DNA from: Aureimonas glaciei
GTDB taxonomy: Bacteria; Pseudomonadota; Alphaproteobacteria; Rhizobiales; Rhizobiaceae
Direction: 5' to 3'
DNA length: 64,000 bases
NCBI RefSeq assembly: GCF_014643375.1
Contig: NZ_BMJJ01000003.1
Location: forward strand, 124,001 to 188,000
In this document: positions 16,637 to 25,853 of the stretch, in pieces
How the letters are laid out: each line of letters opens with the position of its first letter
Position numbering within the stretch: position 1 is the stretch's first letter
Notes under the pieces: generated by a model
The model's database searches: none
What the model saw: the letters and a program-made list of their open reading frames with translations, nothing else
What the model was told of the DNA's origin: nothing
Made by a program: the position numbers and the translations under genes

Positions 16637-17959
16637 GTGATCCGATTCCTGCACACCGCCGACTGGCAGATCGGCAAGCCGTTCGGCGCGTTCGACGCGG
16701 AAAAGCGCGGCGAGCTGAAGGCCGAGCGGTTCAAGACGGTCGAGCGGTTGGCGCGTCTGGCCGCCGAGCGGGCCTGCGACGCCGTGCTCGTCGCCGGCGA
16801 CGCGTTCGACGACAACACCATCAGCGACCGCGAGATCCGCCGCACGCTCGACGCGATGGCGCATTTTGCCGGGCCTTGGGTGATGCTGCCGGGCAATCAC
16901 GACGCCGCGCTCAGCGTTTCGGTCTGGACGCGGCTGCGCCGGCTCGGCCTGCCCGCGAACGTCATCCTCGCCGATGCGCCCGAACCGGTCGTGCTGCTGG
17001 ACGGCCGGCTCGTCGTCCTCCCCGCGCCGCTGGTGCGCCGGCACGAGGGCGCGGACCTCACGGCCTGGTTCGACCGGGCGGAGACGCCGGCGTCCGCCAT
17101 TCGCGTCGGCCTCGCCCATGGCTCGGTCGCCAACCGGCTGCCGGAAAAGGCCGAGAGCGGCAATCCCATCGCCGACGACCGCGCTGATAGGGCGCGGCTC
17201 GATTATCTCGCCCTCGGCGACTGGCACGGTCTTCTCGAAATCGCCCCGCGCACCTTCTACAGCGGCACGCCCGAGCCCGACCGCTACCCTGCCAACCGGC
17301 CGGGCCATGTCGCCCTCGTCGAGATCGATGCGCCCGGCGCTTCGCCCCGAGTCGAAGCCGTAGCCGTCTCGGGCTTTTTCTGGACGGCGCGGACGGTCTC
17401 GCTGCTCGGCGATACCGATGCGCTGGACGACGTGCTGGGCGCGATCGACATGCCCGGCCGCACGCTGGTCGATCTCCGCCTGTCGGGCAGCCTGCCGCTG
17501 CGCGGCCGGGTGGCGCTGGACGAGCGGCTGGAATTCTGGGGCGCGCGCTTCTTCGATCTCAGGGTCGACGACGCCGGCCTCGTCGACGAGCCGGACGCCG
17601 AAGACCTCGACCGCATCGATGTCGCCGGCTTCGTGCGCACCGCCATCGACCGGCTGCGCGAGCGGGCGGCGGACCCGGCCGACCCCGAGCGCGAGGCGGC
17701 CGCTCTGGCGCTGCGCATCGCCTATGTCGAGCATGTCCGGCTGGCGCCGGCGGCGGCGCCGCGCCCGGCACCGGGCGCGGCTGGACTGGCAGGTGCGCGG
17801 GCGGCAGGTGAGGTGACAGGCGAACCGGCAGAGGCTGGAATGTCGGATGCCGCGACGTCGTCGGGCATCAGCGAGACGACGACGGCCGACGACAGCGATC
17901 CGGCGGAGCCCTCGGCGCCTGCGTCAGCGGTTGCCGTCCCAGACGGAGGAGCCGTCTGA
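16637..17959 (+). CDS. SbcD/YhaO-like metallophosphoesterase (DNA repair exonuclease)
   Basis: A 440-residue Mre11-type nuclease. The dinuclear-metal motifs are visible: FLHTADWQIG (Asp and His), LVAGDAFDD, MLPGNHDAA, GLAHGS and GDWHGL. The start is GTG 16637 with GAAGG 7 bases upstream; upstream codons are repeat-derived. The C-terminal 60 residues are Ala/Glu/Asp/Ser-rich and probably disordered. The stop overlaps the start of the AAA ATPase (TGATG), so the two form a nuclease-ATPase complex like SbcD-SbcC or YhaO-YhaN. It would act on DNA ends or hairpins. Confidence 0.88.
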   Translation: MIRFLHTADWQIGKPFGAFDAEKRGELKAERFKTVERLARLAAERACDAVLVAGDAFDDNTISDREIRRTLDAMAHFAGPWVMLPGNHDAALSVSVWTRLRRLGLPANVILADAPEPVVLLDGRLVVLPAPLVRRHEGADLTAWFDRAETPASAIRVGLAHGSVANRLPEKAESGNPIADDRADRARLDYLALGDWHGLLEIAPRTFYSGTPEPDRYPANRPGHVALVEIDAPGASPRVEAVAVSGFFWTARTVSLLGDTDALDDVLGAIDMPGRTLVDLRLSGSLPLRGRVALDERLEFWGARFFDLRVDDAGLVDEPDAEDLDRIDVAGFVRTAIDRLRERAADPADPEREAAALALRIAYVEHVRLAPAAAPRPAPGAAGLAGARAAGEVTGEPAEAGMSDAATSSGISETTTADDSDPAEPSAPASAVAVPDGGAV

Positions 17960-20691
17960 TGTATCTGACTGCGCTGTCCCTGAAGGATTTCGCCGGCCTC
18001 GGCGCCGTTTCGCTCGAGGATTTCGAGCCGGGGCTGAACGTCATCGTCGGCGACAACGAGGCGGGCAAGTCGACGCTTCTGGTGGCGCTGCGCGCCGCCT
18101 TCTTCCAAAAACACCGCGCCGGCGGCGAGGCCGTGAAGGCGCTCGCGCCCTATGGCCGCACGGTGCGGCCGGAGATCAGCGTCGGCTTCACCACCGGCGG
18201 AACGGAGTACAGCCTGTCCAAGGGATTTCTGCAGCGGCCGGAGGCGGCGCTGTCCTGGCCCGGCGGGGCGCTGTCGGGCGATGCGGTCGAGGACAAGCTC
18301 GCCGAGCTCCTCGGTTTCGCCCATTCCAGCGGCGCCCGGCTGAAGCGCGACGAGCACCAGGGTGCCTTCGGCCTGCTCTGGGTCGAGCAGGGACGCTCGC
18401 ACGAGCACGACCTCGACCTCGGCGTCGGCCGCAATGCCGTCACCGCCTCGCTCGAAGGCGAGATCGGCCAGATCCTCGGCGGCGAACGCGGGCGCTCGCT
18501 CTTGGCGGCCGCGGAGGCGCGGCAGGCGGTCTTCTTCACCGCGACAGGCCGGCCGAGCGGAACAAGCCCGCTGGTCGAAGCGGAAAAGCGCCTGCAGGCG
18601 CTGCGGGCGGAACTGGCCGAGCGGCTGTCGGCGCGCGACGCCTATGAGGAAAAGATCGAGCGCCTGCGTCGCCGCCGCGAGGTGTTGAAGACCTATCTCG
18701 ACGACGATGCCGTGGCCAAGGCGGAAGCGGCGGTGGATGCGGCCGAGGCCGAGTCGCGCGCCGTCGAGGGCTTTGCCGCCGCCCACGACGGCGCCCGGCG
18801 CGATCTTGAAGCCGCGGAAGCGCGCCGGGCCGCCGCGGCCGAGCGGCTGGCGGCACGCGAGCGGCTCGCCAAGGCGCTCGCCGAGGCGACGGCGCGGCGC
18901 GATGCGGCGGCGGTGGGGCTGGAGGATCTGCGCCGGTCGCAGGCGGCCGAGCGCGCCGAACTCGTCCGGCTGGAGGCCGCGCGAACGGCGGCCCGCGCCG
19001 ATTTCGCCGAAGCCGAGGCGGCGCACGAGGCCGGCCTGGCGCGCGCGGATTTTCAGCGCGTGTCGGCCGAGATCACCCGGCTCGAGGCCCGCATCGCCGA
19101 GGCCGCCGCGCTGGAGAAGCGTCTCGCCGAGCTCGGCGCCGCGCCCGCCCAGCGCCTCGACCGCGCCGCCCTGAAGGGGCTGGAAGCGGCCGAGCAGGCG
19201 CGCCGCGAGGCCGAAATCCGCATGGCGGCGACGGCGCCGACGGTCACCTTCGCACCCGATGCCGGGGCCAGCGTCCGCACCGCCGACGGCTCCCCTCTGG
19301 CCGGAGGCACGGCGCTGCCGGTGCTCGCCCGCAGCGCCTACGATCTCTCGGGTTTTGGCCGCGTGACCATCGAGCCGGGCGGCGATGCGGCCCAACTGCG
19401 CCGCGCCTTCGACGAAGCGGCGGCGGCGCTGCAGGCGCTGCTCGCGCGCCACCGCGTGTCCAGCCTCGACGATTTCCGCCAGAAACTGCGCGCGGCGGAA
19501 GAGCAGGCGAACGCGACGGCGCTCCTGAAGACGCAGCTCGCCACCCTGCTGCCGGAAGGCATGGCCGCGGCAGCCGCCGCATTGGCGGCGCAGAAAGCGG
19601 CGCTGGCGCTTCTGCCGGCCGGCGACGAAGCAACGGGCCCAGCCAGTGCGACCGGCGCGACTGGCGCGACCAACGAGGTCGAAGCGAAGGGTGCTGCCCT
19701 CCCGGCAGTTGGCGCGGCGGCTGCCGGCATGCCCGGCCTGTCGACGGACGACGCGACGGCGGCGCGCGCCCGGCGGCGCGAGGCCGAAACGTGCCGGGCG
19801 GCGGCGGACGCGGCGGTGGAGGCGGCGCGCAAGCTGGGTGCAGCCCTCGACCAGCGTCTGGCCCGGACCGAGGCCGAGGCCGAGCATCTCGCACGCACCG
19901 CCAGTGATCTTGCGGCGCAGCGGGCCGCGGCCGAAGAAGGGCGCACGGCCGCGGCGCTGGCCGAAGACCTCGCCGCCGCCGATGTCGACCGCAGCGCCAA
20001 GGCGGCCGTCGTCGCTTTGCGCCGGCGCGCCCTCGATGCCGCCGATCCCGAGACCGTCGCCCGCTCGCTTCTGGCCCGGCGCCGCGCGCTCGATGAAATC
20101 CGCCGCACCGTCGCCGGCCTGCGCGAAGAGACTTCGGCGCTGGAAGGCGAGCTTCGGGCGGAAGGCCTCTCCTCGCTCGGCGAGGATATCGCGCGGCTGG
20201 AGGGCGAGAGCGAGGCGCTGGCGGGGCGCGTGCGACGTCTGACTCTGGAGGCCGCGGCCTCGAAACTTCTCCACACCGAACTCTGCGCCGCCCAGCGCGC
20301 CGCGCGCGAGCACTGGCTCGGGCCGATCAAGGCGCAGGTCGCGCCCTTCCTGCGGCTGATCCATCCGGAAAGCGAGATCGCCTTCGACGACGCCTCGCTC
20401 GCTATCACCGGGCTGAACCGGCGGGGCGTCGCCGAGGAGTTCAAGCGCCTGTCGGCCGGCGCCCGCGAGCAGGTCGCCGTGGTGACCCGGCTGGCGCTGG
20501 CGACGGTGCTGAAGCGCGGCGGCCATCCGGCGCTGGTGATCCTGGACGATGCCCTCGTCAACACCGACGAGGAGCGCCTGAAACGCATGCACCTTGTGTT
20601 GCAGAAGGCGGCCGAGGCGATGCAGATCGTCGTCCTCACCTGCCGCGAGCGCGATTTCCGCGATCTCGGCGGCAAGATGTTCCGGCTGTAG
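17959..20691 (+). CDS. SbcC/YhaN-like AAA ATPase with long coiled coil
   Basis: A 910-residue Rad50-type ATPase. The N-terminal Walker A is VGDNEAGKSTL (about residues 32-42). Ala/Glu/Arg-rich coiled coils span about 200-440 and 520-770, around a central beta-rich insert (VTFAPDAGASVRT) like that of YhaN. The C-terminal part carries the signature-type SAGAREQVA and Walker B LVILDDALVNTD. It overlaps its nuclease partner by one base. A Cys zinc-hook CXXC is not evident, which favours the YhaN rather than the classic SbcC type. Confidence 0.87.
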   Translation: MYLTALSLKDFAGLGAVSLEDFEPGLNVIVGDNEAGKSTLLVALRAAFFQKHRAGGEAVKALAPYGRTVRPEISVGFTTGGTEYSLSKGFLQRPEAALSWPGGALSGDAVEDKLAELLGFAHSSGARLKRDEHQGAFGLLWVEQGRSHEHDLDLGVGRNAVTASLEGEIGQILGGERGRSLLAAAEARQAVFFTATGRPSGTSPLVEAEKRLQALRAELAERLSARDAYEEKIERLRRRREVLKTYLDDDAVAKAEAAVDAAEAESRAVEGFAAAHDGARRDLEAAEARRAAAAERLAARERLAKALAEATARRDAAAVGLEDLRRSQAAERAELVRLEAARTAARADFAEAEAAHEAGLARADFQRVSAEITRLEARIAEAAALEKRLAELGAAPAQRLDRAALKGLEAAEQARREAEIRMAATAPTVTFAPDAGASVRTADGSPLAGGTALPVLARSAYDLSGFGRVTIEPGGDAAQLRRAFDEAAAALQALLARHRVSSLDDFRQKLRAAEEQANATALLKTQLATLLPEGMAAAAAALAAQKAALALLPAGDEATGPASATGATGATNEVEAKGAALPAVGAAAAGMPGLSTDDATAARARRREAETCRAAADAAVEAARKLGAALDQRLARTEAEAEHLARTASDLAAQRAAAEEGRTAAALAEDLAAADVDRSAKAAVVALRRRALDAADPETVARSLLARRRALDEIRRTVAGLREETSALEGELRAEGLSSLGEDIARLEGESEALAGRVRRLTLEAAASKLLHTELCAAQRAAREHWLGPIKAQVAPFLRLIHPESEIAFDDASLAITGLNRRGVAEEFKRLSAGAREQVAVVTRLALATVLKRGGHPALVILDDALVNTDEERLKRMHLVLQKAAEAMQIVVLTCRERDFRDLGGKMFRL

Positions 20692-20865
20692 GCTTCGCGA
20701 AAAGAGCTCGGCTGTCGCAACAGGCCATCCCGTCAGGAGCGGGCTGCCGGCCGCTTCGCGCGCCTCGACCGGCTCGCCCAAAACTCCTCGCCATTCCCGA
20801 CTTCTGTTGTCCCGCCAATGCCCTAGGTCTGTCGCAGGCGTCACTGACATTAGGCGGGACTTTCC

Positions 20866-22122
20866 ATGCTGACCTTTCTCGGGCGGATCTTTTTCCTCCT
20901 CGCCGCCGGCCTGGGGCTCGGCGCCCTCTGCGGTCGGTCCTCCCGCCACCGCCGGCCCCTGGCCGCGCCGCCACCGGTCAGGCGCCCCGAGGCCGGGGGT
21001 GATGCATCGGCCGCGGCGCTTCAAGCAGGGTCGGTCGCCGGCGAGACGGGCCCGGAGACGGGCGGTCTTGCCGCGGAAAAGGCCGAACCCGTCGCTGCCC
21101 AGGCGGAAAGCACGCCGTCCGACCCGGTCGCCGACGGCCGCGCGGAGGCGGGAGCGAAGGACGCGCCTCTCGAGGGATCGTCGATCCCGGCCGTCTTCGG
21201 AAGCTTTGGCGGCAGTGCTGTCTCGGCGGCCGTTGCTGGGAGGGCGCCGGTGGACGGTGTTTTGGGCGTCGATGCGGACATCGAACCCGTGGCAGATGCC
21301 GCCGAGACCGGATCGGATACGCCTGAGGCACCGGACCTCGCCGAACCCCACCCGCATGGCCCGACGCCCCCGGCATCGCAGAGGGCGGGGCTCAAGGTCG
21401 ATGCCCTGGCGAAGAAGCACGGCTCCGCGGCTTTCGACCGCGACGTGAAAAGCGTCGATTTTGCGCGTCCGGCAGGGCCCGCCTGGCCGCACAGCAGCGC
21501 CGATGCGCCCGATGACGGTTGGACCGTGCCGGACGCGGCGACGGACCATCGCGTGGCCGTGGCGACGGACAGTCCGGCCGCCTTTAAGGGCAGCGGGGGT
21601 GCCGCGCCCCTGCGGGGCGCGCCGGAAGGAGAGGACGACGCCACCGCGCCACAAGTGGATGCGGAAGCGGCGGATGACGCGACCGCGCCCCGTCGGGATG
21701 CGGCGGAAGAGGGCGGCACCGCCCGTCCCGAGCCGTCGGTCGACAGGCGGGGGACCGGCGCCGACGGCGTCGATGACGGGCGGGACATGCCGCTCTCCAC
21801 CGACGGCACCGGGCGGGTCCTGGCCCAGGCACCTGCTCCTCCCGAGCCCTCGCCGATCGACGCGGCGGCTCTGGCGGCCGCCCCCGGAAGCCTCGATGCG
21901 CCCCGCGACGGCTTGCCCGACGACCTCACCCGGATCGCCGGCATCGGCCCCTCGATCGAGCGCCTGCTGTTTTCCCAGGGCATCTTTCATTTCGGCCAGA
22001 TCGCCGCCTGGAATGCGGACGATGTCCGCTGGGCCGACAGGCTCACCGGCTTCGACGGCCGCGCGGACCGCGAGAAATGGGTCGAGCAGGCGAAGCGGCT
22101 CGAGGCCGAGGCGGGGGAGTAG
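20866..22122 (+). CDS. membrane-anchored helix-hairpin-helix protein with disordered linker
   Basis: A 418-residue protein in three parts. Residues 3-23 form one transmembrane helix. Residues 24-340 are low-complexity Ala/Asp/Glu/Pro-rich. The C-terminal 75 residues form a helix-hairpin-helix domain, DDLTRIAGIGPSIERLLFSQ followed by HFGQIAAWNADDV. Proteins with this domain end are widespread in Alphaproteobacteria and often misnamed as endonuclease or NADH dehydrogenase-related. HhH domains bind DNA or proteins non-specifically. It lies 174 bases after the nuclease-ATPase pair, so it could work with it; unproven. Confidence 0.65.
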   Translation: MLTFLGRIFFLLAAGLGLGALCGRSSRHRRPLAAPPPVRRPEAGGDASAAALQAGSVAGETGPETGGLAAEKAEPVAAQAESTPSDPVADGRAEAGAKDAPLEGSSIPAVFGSFGGSAVSAAVAGRAPVDGVLGVDADIEPVADAAETGSDTPEAPDLAEPHPHGPTPPASQRAGLKVDALAKKHGSAAFDRDVKSVDFARPAGPAWPHSSADAPDDGWTVPDAATDHRVAVATDSPAAFKGSGGAAPLRGAPEGEDDATAPQVDAEAADDATAPRRDAAEEGGTARPEPSVDRRGTGADGVDDGRDMPLSTDGTGRVLAQAPAPPEPSPIDAAALAAAPGSLDAPRDGLPDDLTRIAGIGPSIERLLFSQGIFHFGQIAAWNADDVRWADRLTGFDGRADREKWVEQAKRLEAEAGE

Positions 22123-22597
22123 GGAGCGGAGCGGGGAAGGGCTGGCCGGTGACGGCGGGGGCGGAGCGGGGAGGGCGAACCGGGCGCCGACCGTGGGGCG
22201 CTGCGCCGACGCTGCTTCTTCTCCCCAACGGGGAGAAGGTCGCGGCAGCGGGATGAGGGGCGACGAAGCCGGCGGCCTTTTCAGAGATAGCCGATGCCGT
22301 CGCCGCCTTCGGCGCCCCTCATCGGCCTGCCGGCCACTTCTCCCCGGAGGGGAGAAGAAGCAGCGTCGATGCTGCTTCTTCGTCTCTGGCCCTTACCCCT
22401 GATCTTGTCGAAGGCGGCGGCCATGAGCGGCTGCTTCGGCGATGTGCCGACCCTCGTGGTTCGACAGGCTCACCATGAGGGTGATGCGGGGGTGACGGGG
22501 AGGGAGTGACGGGTAGAGCGGGGCCGTGATCGCATCAGGACGTGATCCCGAAAGGTGGCTTGCGGCTTTCGGAGATCATGCAAGGACTAACGCCGGC
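22123..22597. repeat. intergenic repeat cluster
   Basis: Convergent spacer with no gene. Two hairpins with identical arms CTTCTCCCC/GGGGAGAAG occur at 22218-22238 (loop AAC) and 22337-22357 (loop GGA), flanked by GATGAGGGGCG and its complement, so the whole unit is itself an inverted pair. A diverged copy of the GTCGAAGG family follows at about 22388, and another at 22448-22485. Confidence 0.75.
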
Positions 22598-24481
22598 TTA
22601 CTCCGCCATGGCGCCGTCGTGTTCCTCGGAGCGGGCGAGCCATTCCTCCTCGATGGCGCCGAGGCTCTTCACGGCGTCGGCGCGCTTCTTGGCGTAGTCG
22701 CTCGCCGTCGCGGGATCGCGCGTGTAGAGCGCGACGTCGGCGAGCTTTTCGTCGAGATCGCCGATCGCCGTCTGGAGCTTCTGCATCTTCGCCTCCAGCG
22801 CCTTGATTTCGCGGCGCAGCGGCGCCAGCGTCTCGCGCTTGGCAGCCGCGTCGCGGCGCTGGTCGACCTTGGTGGTCTTGCTGTCGTCGGCTGCGCCCTT
22901 GCCCTCGCCGCCGCGGTGGGCGGCGAGGATCAGCTGCTTGTACTCGTCGAGATCGCCCTCGTAGCGCTTCACCGTGCCTTCGCCGACGATCCAGAGACGG
23001 TCGACCGTCGCCTCGACCATGTGGCGGTCATGGCTGATCAGGATCACGGCGCCCGGAAAATCGTTCAGCGCCCGCACCAGGGCCTCGCGCGAGTCGATGT
23101 CGAGATGGTTCGTCGGCTCGTCGAGGATGAGGAGGTTCGGCGCGTCGAAGGTGGCGAGACCCATCAAGAGGCGCGCCTTCTCGCCGCCGGAGAGGTCGTC
23201 GGCGGGCGTGTCCATCTTCTGCGTGGCGAGCCCCATCTTGGCGACGCGGCCGCGGACCTTCGCCTCCGGCGCGTCGGGCATCAGCCGGCGGACGTGCTGG
23301 ACGGCGCTCTCGGCGGGCCGGAGGTCGTCGATCTGGTGCTGGGCGAAGAAGGCGATCTTCAGCCCCGGCGCCCGCGTCACCTCGCCCGACTGCGCGGTCA
23401 GCCGTTCGGCGAGCAGCTTGGCGAAGGTCGACTTGCCGTTGCCGTTGGCGCCGAGCAAAGCGATTCGGTCGTCGGTGTCGATCCTGAGCGTCAGGTTGGA
23501 AAGGATCGGCTTGGCGTCGCCATAGCCGACCGACACCTTTTCCATCTTGATGATCGGCGAGGCCGGGCGCTTTTCCGGCGGCTCGAAGGAGAAGGGCACG
23601 ACGCCTTCCTCGATCACCGAGGCCAGCGGCTTCATCCGCTCCAGCGCCTTCAGCCGGCTCTGCGCCTGCTTGGCCTTGGTCGCCTTGGCGCGAAAACGCT
23701 CGACGAAGGCCTCCATGTGCTTGCGCTCGGCGTCCTGCTTCACCTTGGCCTTCTGGAGGTGCTCCATCTTCTCGGCGCGCTGGCGCTCGAACTGGTCGTA
23801 GGAGCCGCGGTAGAAGACGAGCTTCTTCTGGTCGAGATGGACGATGGCGTTGACCGCGTTGTTGAGGACGTCGCGGTCATGGCTGATGATGATGACGGTG
23901 TAGGGATAGCGCGCGACGAAGTTCTCCAGCCACAGCGTGCCTTCGAGGTCGAGATAGTTCGTCGGCTCGTCGAGGAGGAGGAGGTCGGGGCGCGAGAACA
24001 GCACGGCGCCGAGCGCGACGCGCATGCGCCAGCCGCCGGAAAAGCTGGAGGCCGGGCGCGCCTGCGCCGCAGCATTGAAGCCGAGGCCGGACAGGATCGC
24101 CGCCGCCCGCGCCTCGGCCGAATGCGCCTCGATGTCGGTGAGGCGGATCTGGATGTCGGCGATGCGCGAGGGATCGCTCGCCGTCTCGGCCTCGGCCATG
24201 AGCGCCAACCGCTCCTCGTCCGCCTTCAGCACGATTTCGAGCAGCGACTCTTCCGTCCCCGGCGCTTCCTGCGCGACCTGGCCGATGCGGGTGTTCTTCG
24301 GGAACGACACGGACCCGCTCTCGGAGGCGAGATCCCCCGTGATCACCCGGAACAGCGTCGACTTGCCCGCGCCATTGCGCCCGACGAGGCCTGCCTTGGT
24401 GCCGGCCGGCAGCGTCAGCGTCGCATGGTCGATGAGGAGGCGTCCGGCGACGCGCGCGGAAAGGTCTGTGATCTGCAGCAT
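22598..24481 (-). CDS. ABC-F family ATP-binding protein (YheS/Uup type)
   Basis: A 627-residue soluble protein with two ABC domains and no membrane segment. Domain 1 has GLVGRNGAGKSTL, FSGGW and LLLLDEPTNYLD; domain 2 has ALLGANGNGKSTF, LSGGEK and LLILDEPTNHLD. The interdomain linker (about 240-310) is Lys/Arg/Glu-rich and helical, as in ABC-F proteins, and a C-terminal coiled coil spans about 540-627. These act on the ribosome at the E site rather than in transport. ATG 24481 is chosen because the longer frame would run into the vapBC promoter region. Confidence 0.88.
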   Translation of the reverse strand: MLQITDLSARVAGRLLIDHATLTLPAGTKAGLVGRNGAGKSTLFRVITGDLASESGSVSFPKNTRIGQVAQEAPGTEESLLEIVLKADEERLALMAEAETASDPSRIADIQIRLTDIEAHSAEARAAAILSGLGFNAAAQARPASSFSGGWRMRVALGAVLFSRPDLLLLDEPTNYLDLEGTLWLENFVARYPYTVIIISHDRDVLNNAVNAIVHLDQKKLVFYRGSYDQFERQRAEKMEHLQKAKVKQDAERKHMEAFVERFRAKATKAKQAQSRLKALERMKPLASVIEEGVVPFSFEPPEKRPASPIIKMEKVSVGYGDAKPILSNLTLRIDTDDRIALLGANGNGKSTFAKLLAERLTAQSGEVTRAPGLKIAFFAQHQIDDLRPAESAVQHVRRLMPDAPEAKVRGRVAKMGLATQKMDTPADDLSGGEKARLLMGLATFDAPNLLILDEPTNHLDIDSREALVRALNDFPGAVILISHDRHMVEATVDRLWIVGEGTVKRYEGDLDEYKQLILAAHRGGEGKGAADDSKTTKVDQRRDAAAKRETLAPLRREIKALEAKMQKLQTAIGDLDEKLADVALYTRDPATASDYAKKRADAVKSLGAIEEEWLARSEEHDGAMAE

Positions 24482-24521
24482 GACAGGCTTTTGCCACGCC
24501 GGCGGGCGGCGGGGAAGGGCG

Positions 24522-24550
24522 TTGTTGGGGGACGGAGGAATGTGTATAAT
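24522..24550 (+). promoter_or_regulatory. promoter of vapBC
   Basis: TTGTTG (24522-24527) and a perfect TATAAT (24545-24550) are 17 bases apart, close to the sigma-70 consensus. The -10 lies inside the palindromic operator, and the start codon is 34 bases further on. Confidence 0.65.
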
Positions 24551-24568
24551 ATTCGATAATCTACACAT
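24540..24568. promoter_or_regulatory. VapBC autoregulatory operator
   Basis: Perfect 7-bp arms ATGTGTA and TACACAT enclose a 15-base AT-rich centre and cover the -10 box. VapB antitoxins, alone or with VapC, typically repress their own promoter at such sites. Confidence 0.65.
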
Positions 24569-24584
24569 AGAGGGGTGTTGACCC

Positions 24585-24803
24585 ATGCGAACCAATATCG
24601 AAATCGATGACGCCCTGATGCAGGCCGCGATGACGGCCGGGGGATTCTCCACCAAGCGGGAAACCGTCTCCGCTGCCCTCGACCTGTTCGTGCGAACCAG
24701 AAAGGTCGAGGCAGGCTATGCGAAGGCACAGCGCGATCTGCTGGCTCTGAGGGGGCAGATCGAGTGGGAGGGCGATCTTGATGCGCTGAGACGTGACGGA
24801 TGA
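24585..24803 (+). CDS. VapB-type antitoxin
   Basis: A 72-residue ribbon-helix-helix antitoxin. The N-terminal strand and helix (MRTNIEIDDALMQAAMTAGG) and STKRETVSAALDLFVR are typical of the VapB group with an N-terminal DNA-binding arm; the C-terminal part should bind and block the toxin. GGGTG/GGGG sequence lies upstream. Its end overlaps the toxin start by 4 bases (ATGA). Confidence 0.85.
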   Translation: MRTNIEIDDALMQAAMTAGGFSTKRETVSAALDLFVRTRKVEAGYAKAQRDLLALRGQIEWEGDLDALRRDG

Positions 24804-25189
24804 TCCTTTGCGATACCTCGGCGTGGATCGAGCATTTCCGTGGTGCCGACTCCGCCCTTGCTGACGAGGTCGCAGACGGTTTGCGCCATGGCCTCCTCAT
24901 CGTCGGCGACCTCATCCTCGTGGAAGTTCTCCAGGGCATCCGTATCGATGCTCAGCGTCGGCGCGTTGCTCAGATCATGGCGGATTGCCGAAACGAACCG
25001 CTCTGCGGAACAGACATGGCCCACCTCGCAGCAGCCAATTATCGTGCTTTGCGACAACGGGGGATCACGGTTCGCGGGACGATCGACGTCATCATCGCCA
25101 GCTGGTGCATCCGGTATGAGGTGAAGCTTTTGCACAACGACCGCGAGTTTTGGGCCATGGAAGCAGCGCTGGGGCTCAATCGATACTGA
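24800..25189 (+). CDS. vapC: VapC-type PIN-domain ribonuclease toxin
   Basis: A 129-residue PIN-domain toxin. The acidic metal site is Asp5 (LCDTSAWIEHF), a Glu in LILVEVLQGI (about residue 42), and the later acidic residues in GTIDVIIAS and LLHNDREF. It is expected to cleave tRNA or rRNA when released from the antitoxin. The start overlaps the antitoxin gene by 4 bases. All expected catalytic positions are present, so the module looks intact. Confidence 0.87.
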   Translation: MILCDTSAWIEHFRGADSALADEVADGLRHGLLIVGDLILVEVLQGIRIDAQRRRVAQIMADCRNEPLCGTDMAHLAAANYRALRQRGITVRGTIDVIIASWCIRYEVKLLHNDREFWAMEAALGLNRY

Positions 25190-25289
25190 GCCATCGGTCT
25201 GCGCCTGGCGGAACCCGGTCCGGTTGGAGCGGCGGCCCGCTGGCGGGCAGCCGGCCATTCCCTCGGAGAAGTCCGCCCCGCCCGAGCGT

Positions 25290-25688
25290 TCAGCCCTTTG
25301 CGGGAATACGCGCGACGACCTTGATCTCGAAATCGAAGCCGGAAAGCCAGGTGACGCCGATCGCCGTCCAGGCCGGGTAGGGCGCCTGCGGGAAGGCGCC
25401 ACCCTTGGCCGCCATGACGGTGGGGAACTGGTTCTCCGGGTCGGTATGGAACGTCGTCACGTCGACGACGTCGTCGAAGCTGCCGCCGGCGGCCACCAGG
25501 ATGGCTTCCAGGCTGGCGAAGGCCAGCTGGACCTGCTGGGCAAAATCGGGCTCCGGCGAGCCGTCCGGACGGCTGCCGACCTGGCCGGAGACGAACAGTA
25601 AATCACCCGAGCGGATCGCGGGGGAGTAGCCATGGGCCTCGTAGAGGGCGTGGCGGTTCGGCGGGAAAACGGCGTCGCGTGTCGACAT
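25290..25688 (-). CDS. RidA family protein
   Basis: A 132-residue protein of the YjgF/YER057c/UK114 fold. The opening HGYSPAIRSGDLLFVSGQVG and the closing YPAWTAIGVTWLSGFDFEIKVVARI are family hallmarks. The latter lacks the catalytic Arg of true RidA (usually within R-x-x-V/T-x-V before a Pro-rich end), so imine deaminase activity is doubtful. It is divergently transcribed from a TetR regulator with shared operators. Confidence 0.82.
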   Translation of the reverse strand: MSTRDAVFPPNRHALYEAHGYSPAIRSGDLLFVSGQVGSRPDGSPEPDFAQQVQLAFASLEAILVAAGGSFDDVVDVTTFHTDPENQFPTVMAAKGGAFPQAPYPAWTAIGVTWLSGFDFEIKVVARIPAKG

Positions 25689-25774
25689 GGGACGATCCTT
25701 TGCGCTGCGTGTTGGGCCGGGCCCTCTGGCGCTTTCGGGCCGGCGGGGGCTTCGTGGCGTTCCGCGATGTGATA

Positions 25775-25841
25775 TACGGAATGCATGTGAAACTACAGAA
25801 TACGGAGCGTATGTCAAATGACATGCGGCGTGTATGTGAAA
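25775..25841. promoter_or_regulatory. iteron-like operator between ridA-like and tetR-like genes
   Basis: Two imperfect 18-base direct repeats beginning TACGGA (25775-25792 and 25801-25818) are 26 bases apart, and a third partial copy (GTGTATGTGAAA) ends at 25841. A palindrome ATGTCA-AA-TGACAT (25811-25824) overlaps the second. This is likely the binding region of the TetR regulator for both genes. Confidence 0.55.
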
Positions 25842-25853
25842 GGGAGAGGGCGT

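Noticed and set aside
17722-21990. 1,422-codon open frame on the minus strand
   Set aside because: It runs opposite the AAA ATPase and HhH genes, is Arg/Gly-rich, and shows no domain; it is a shadow of high third-position GC.
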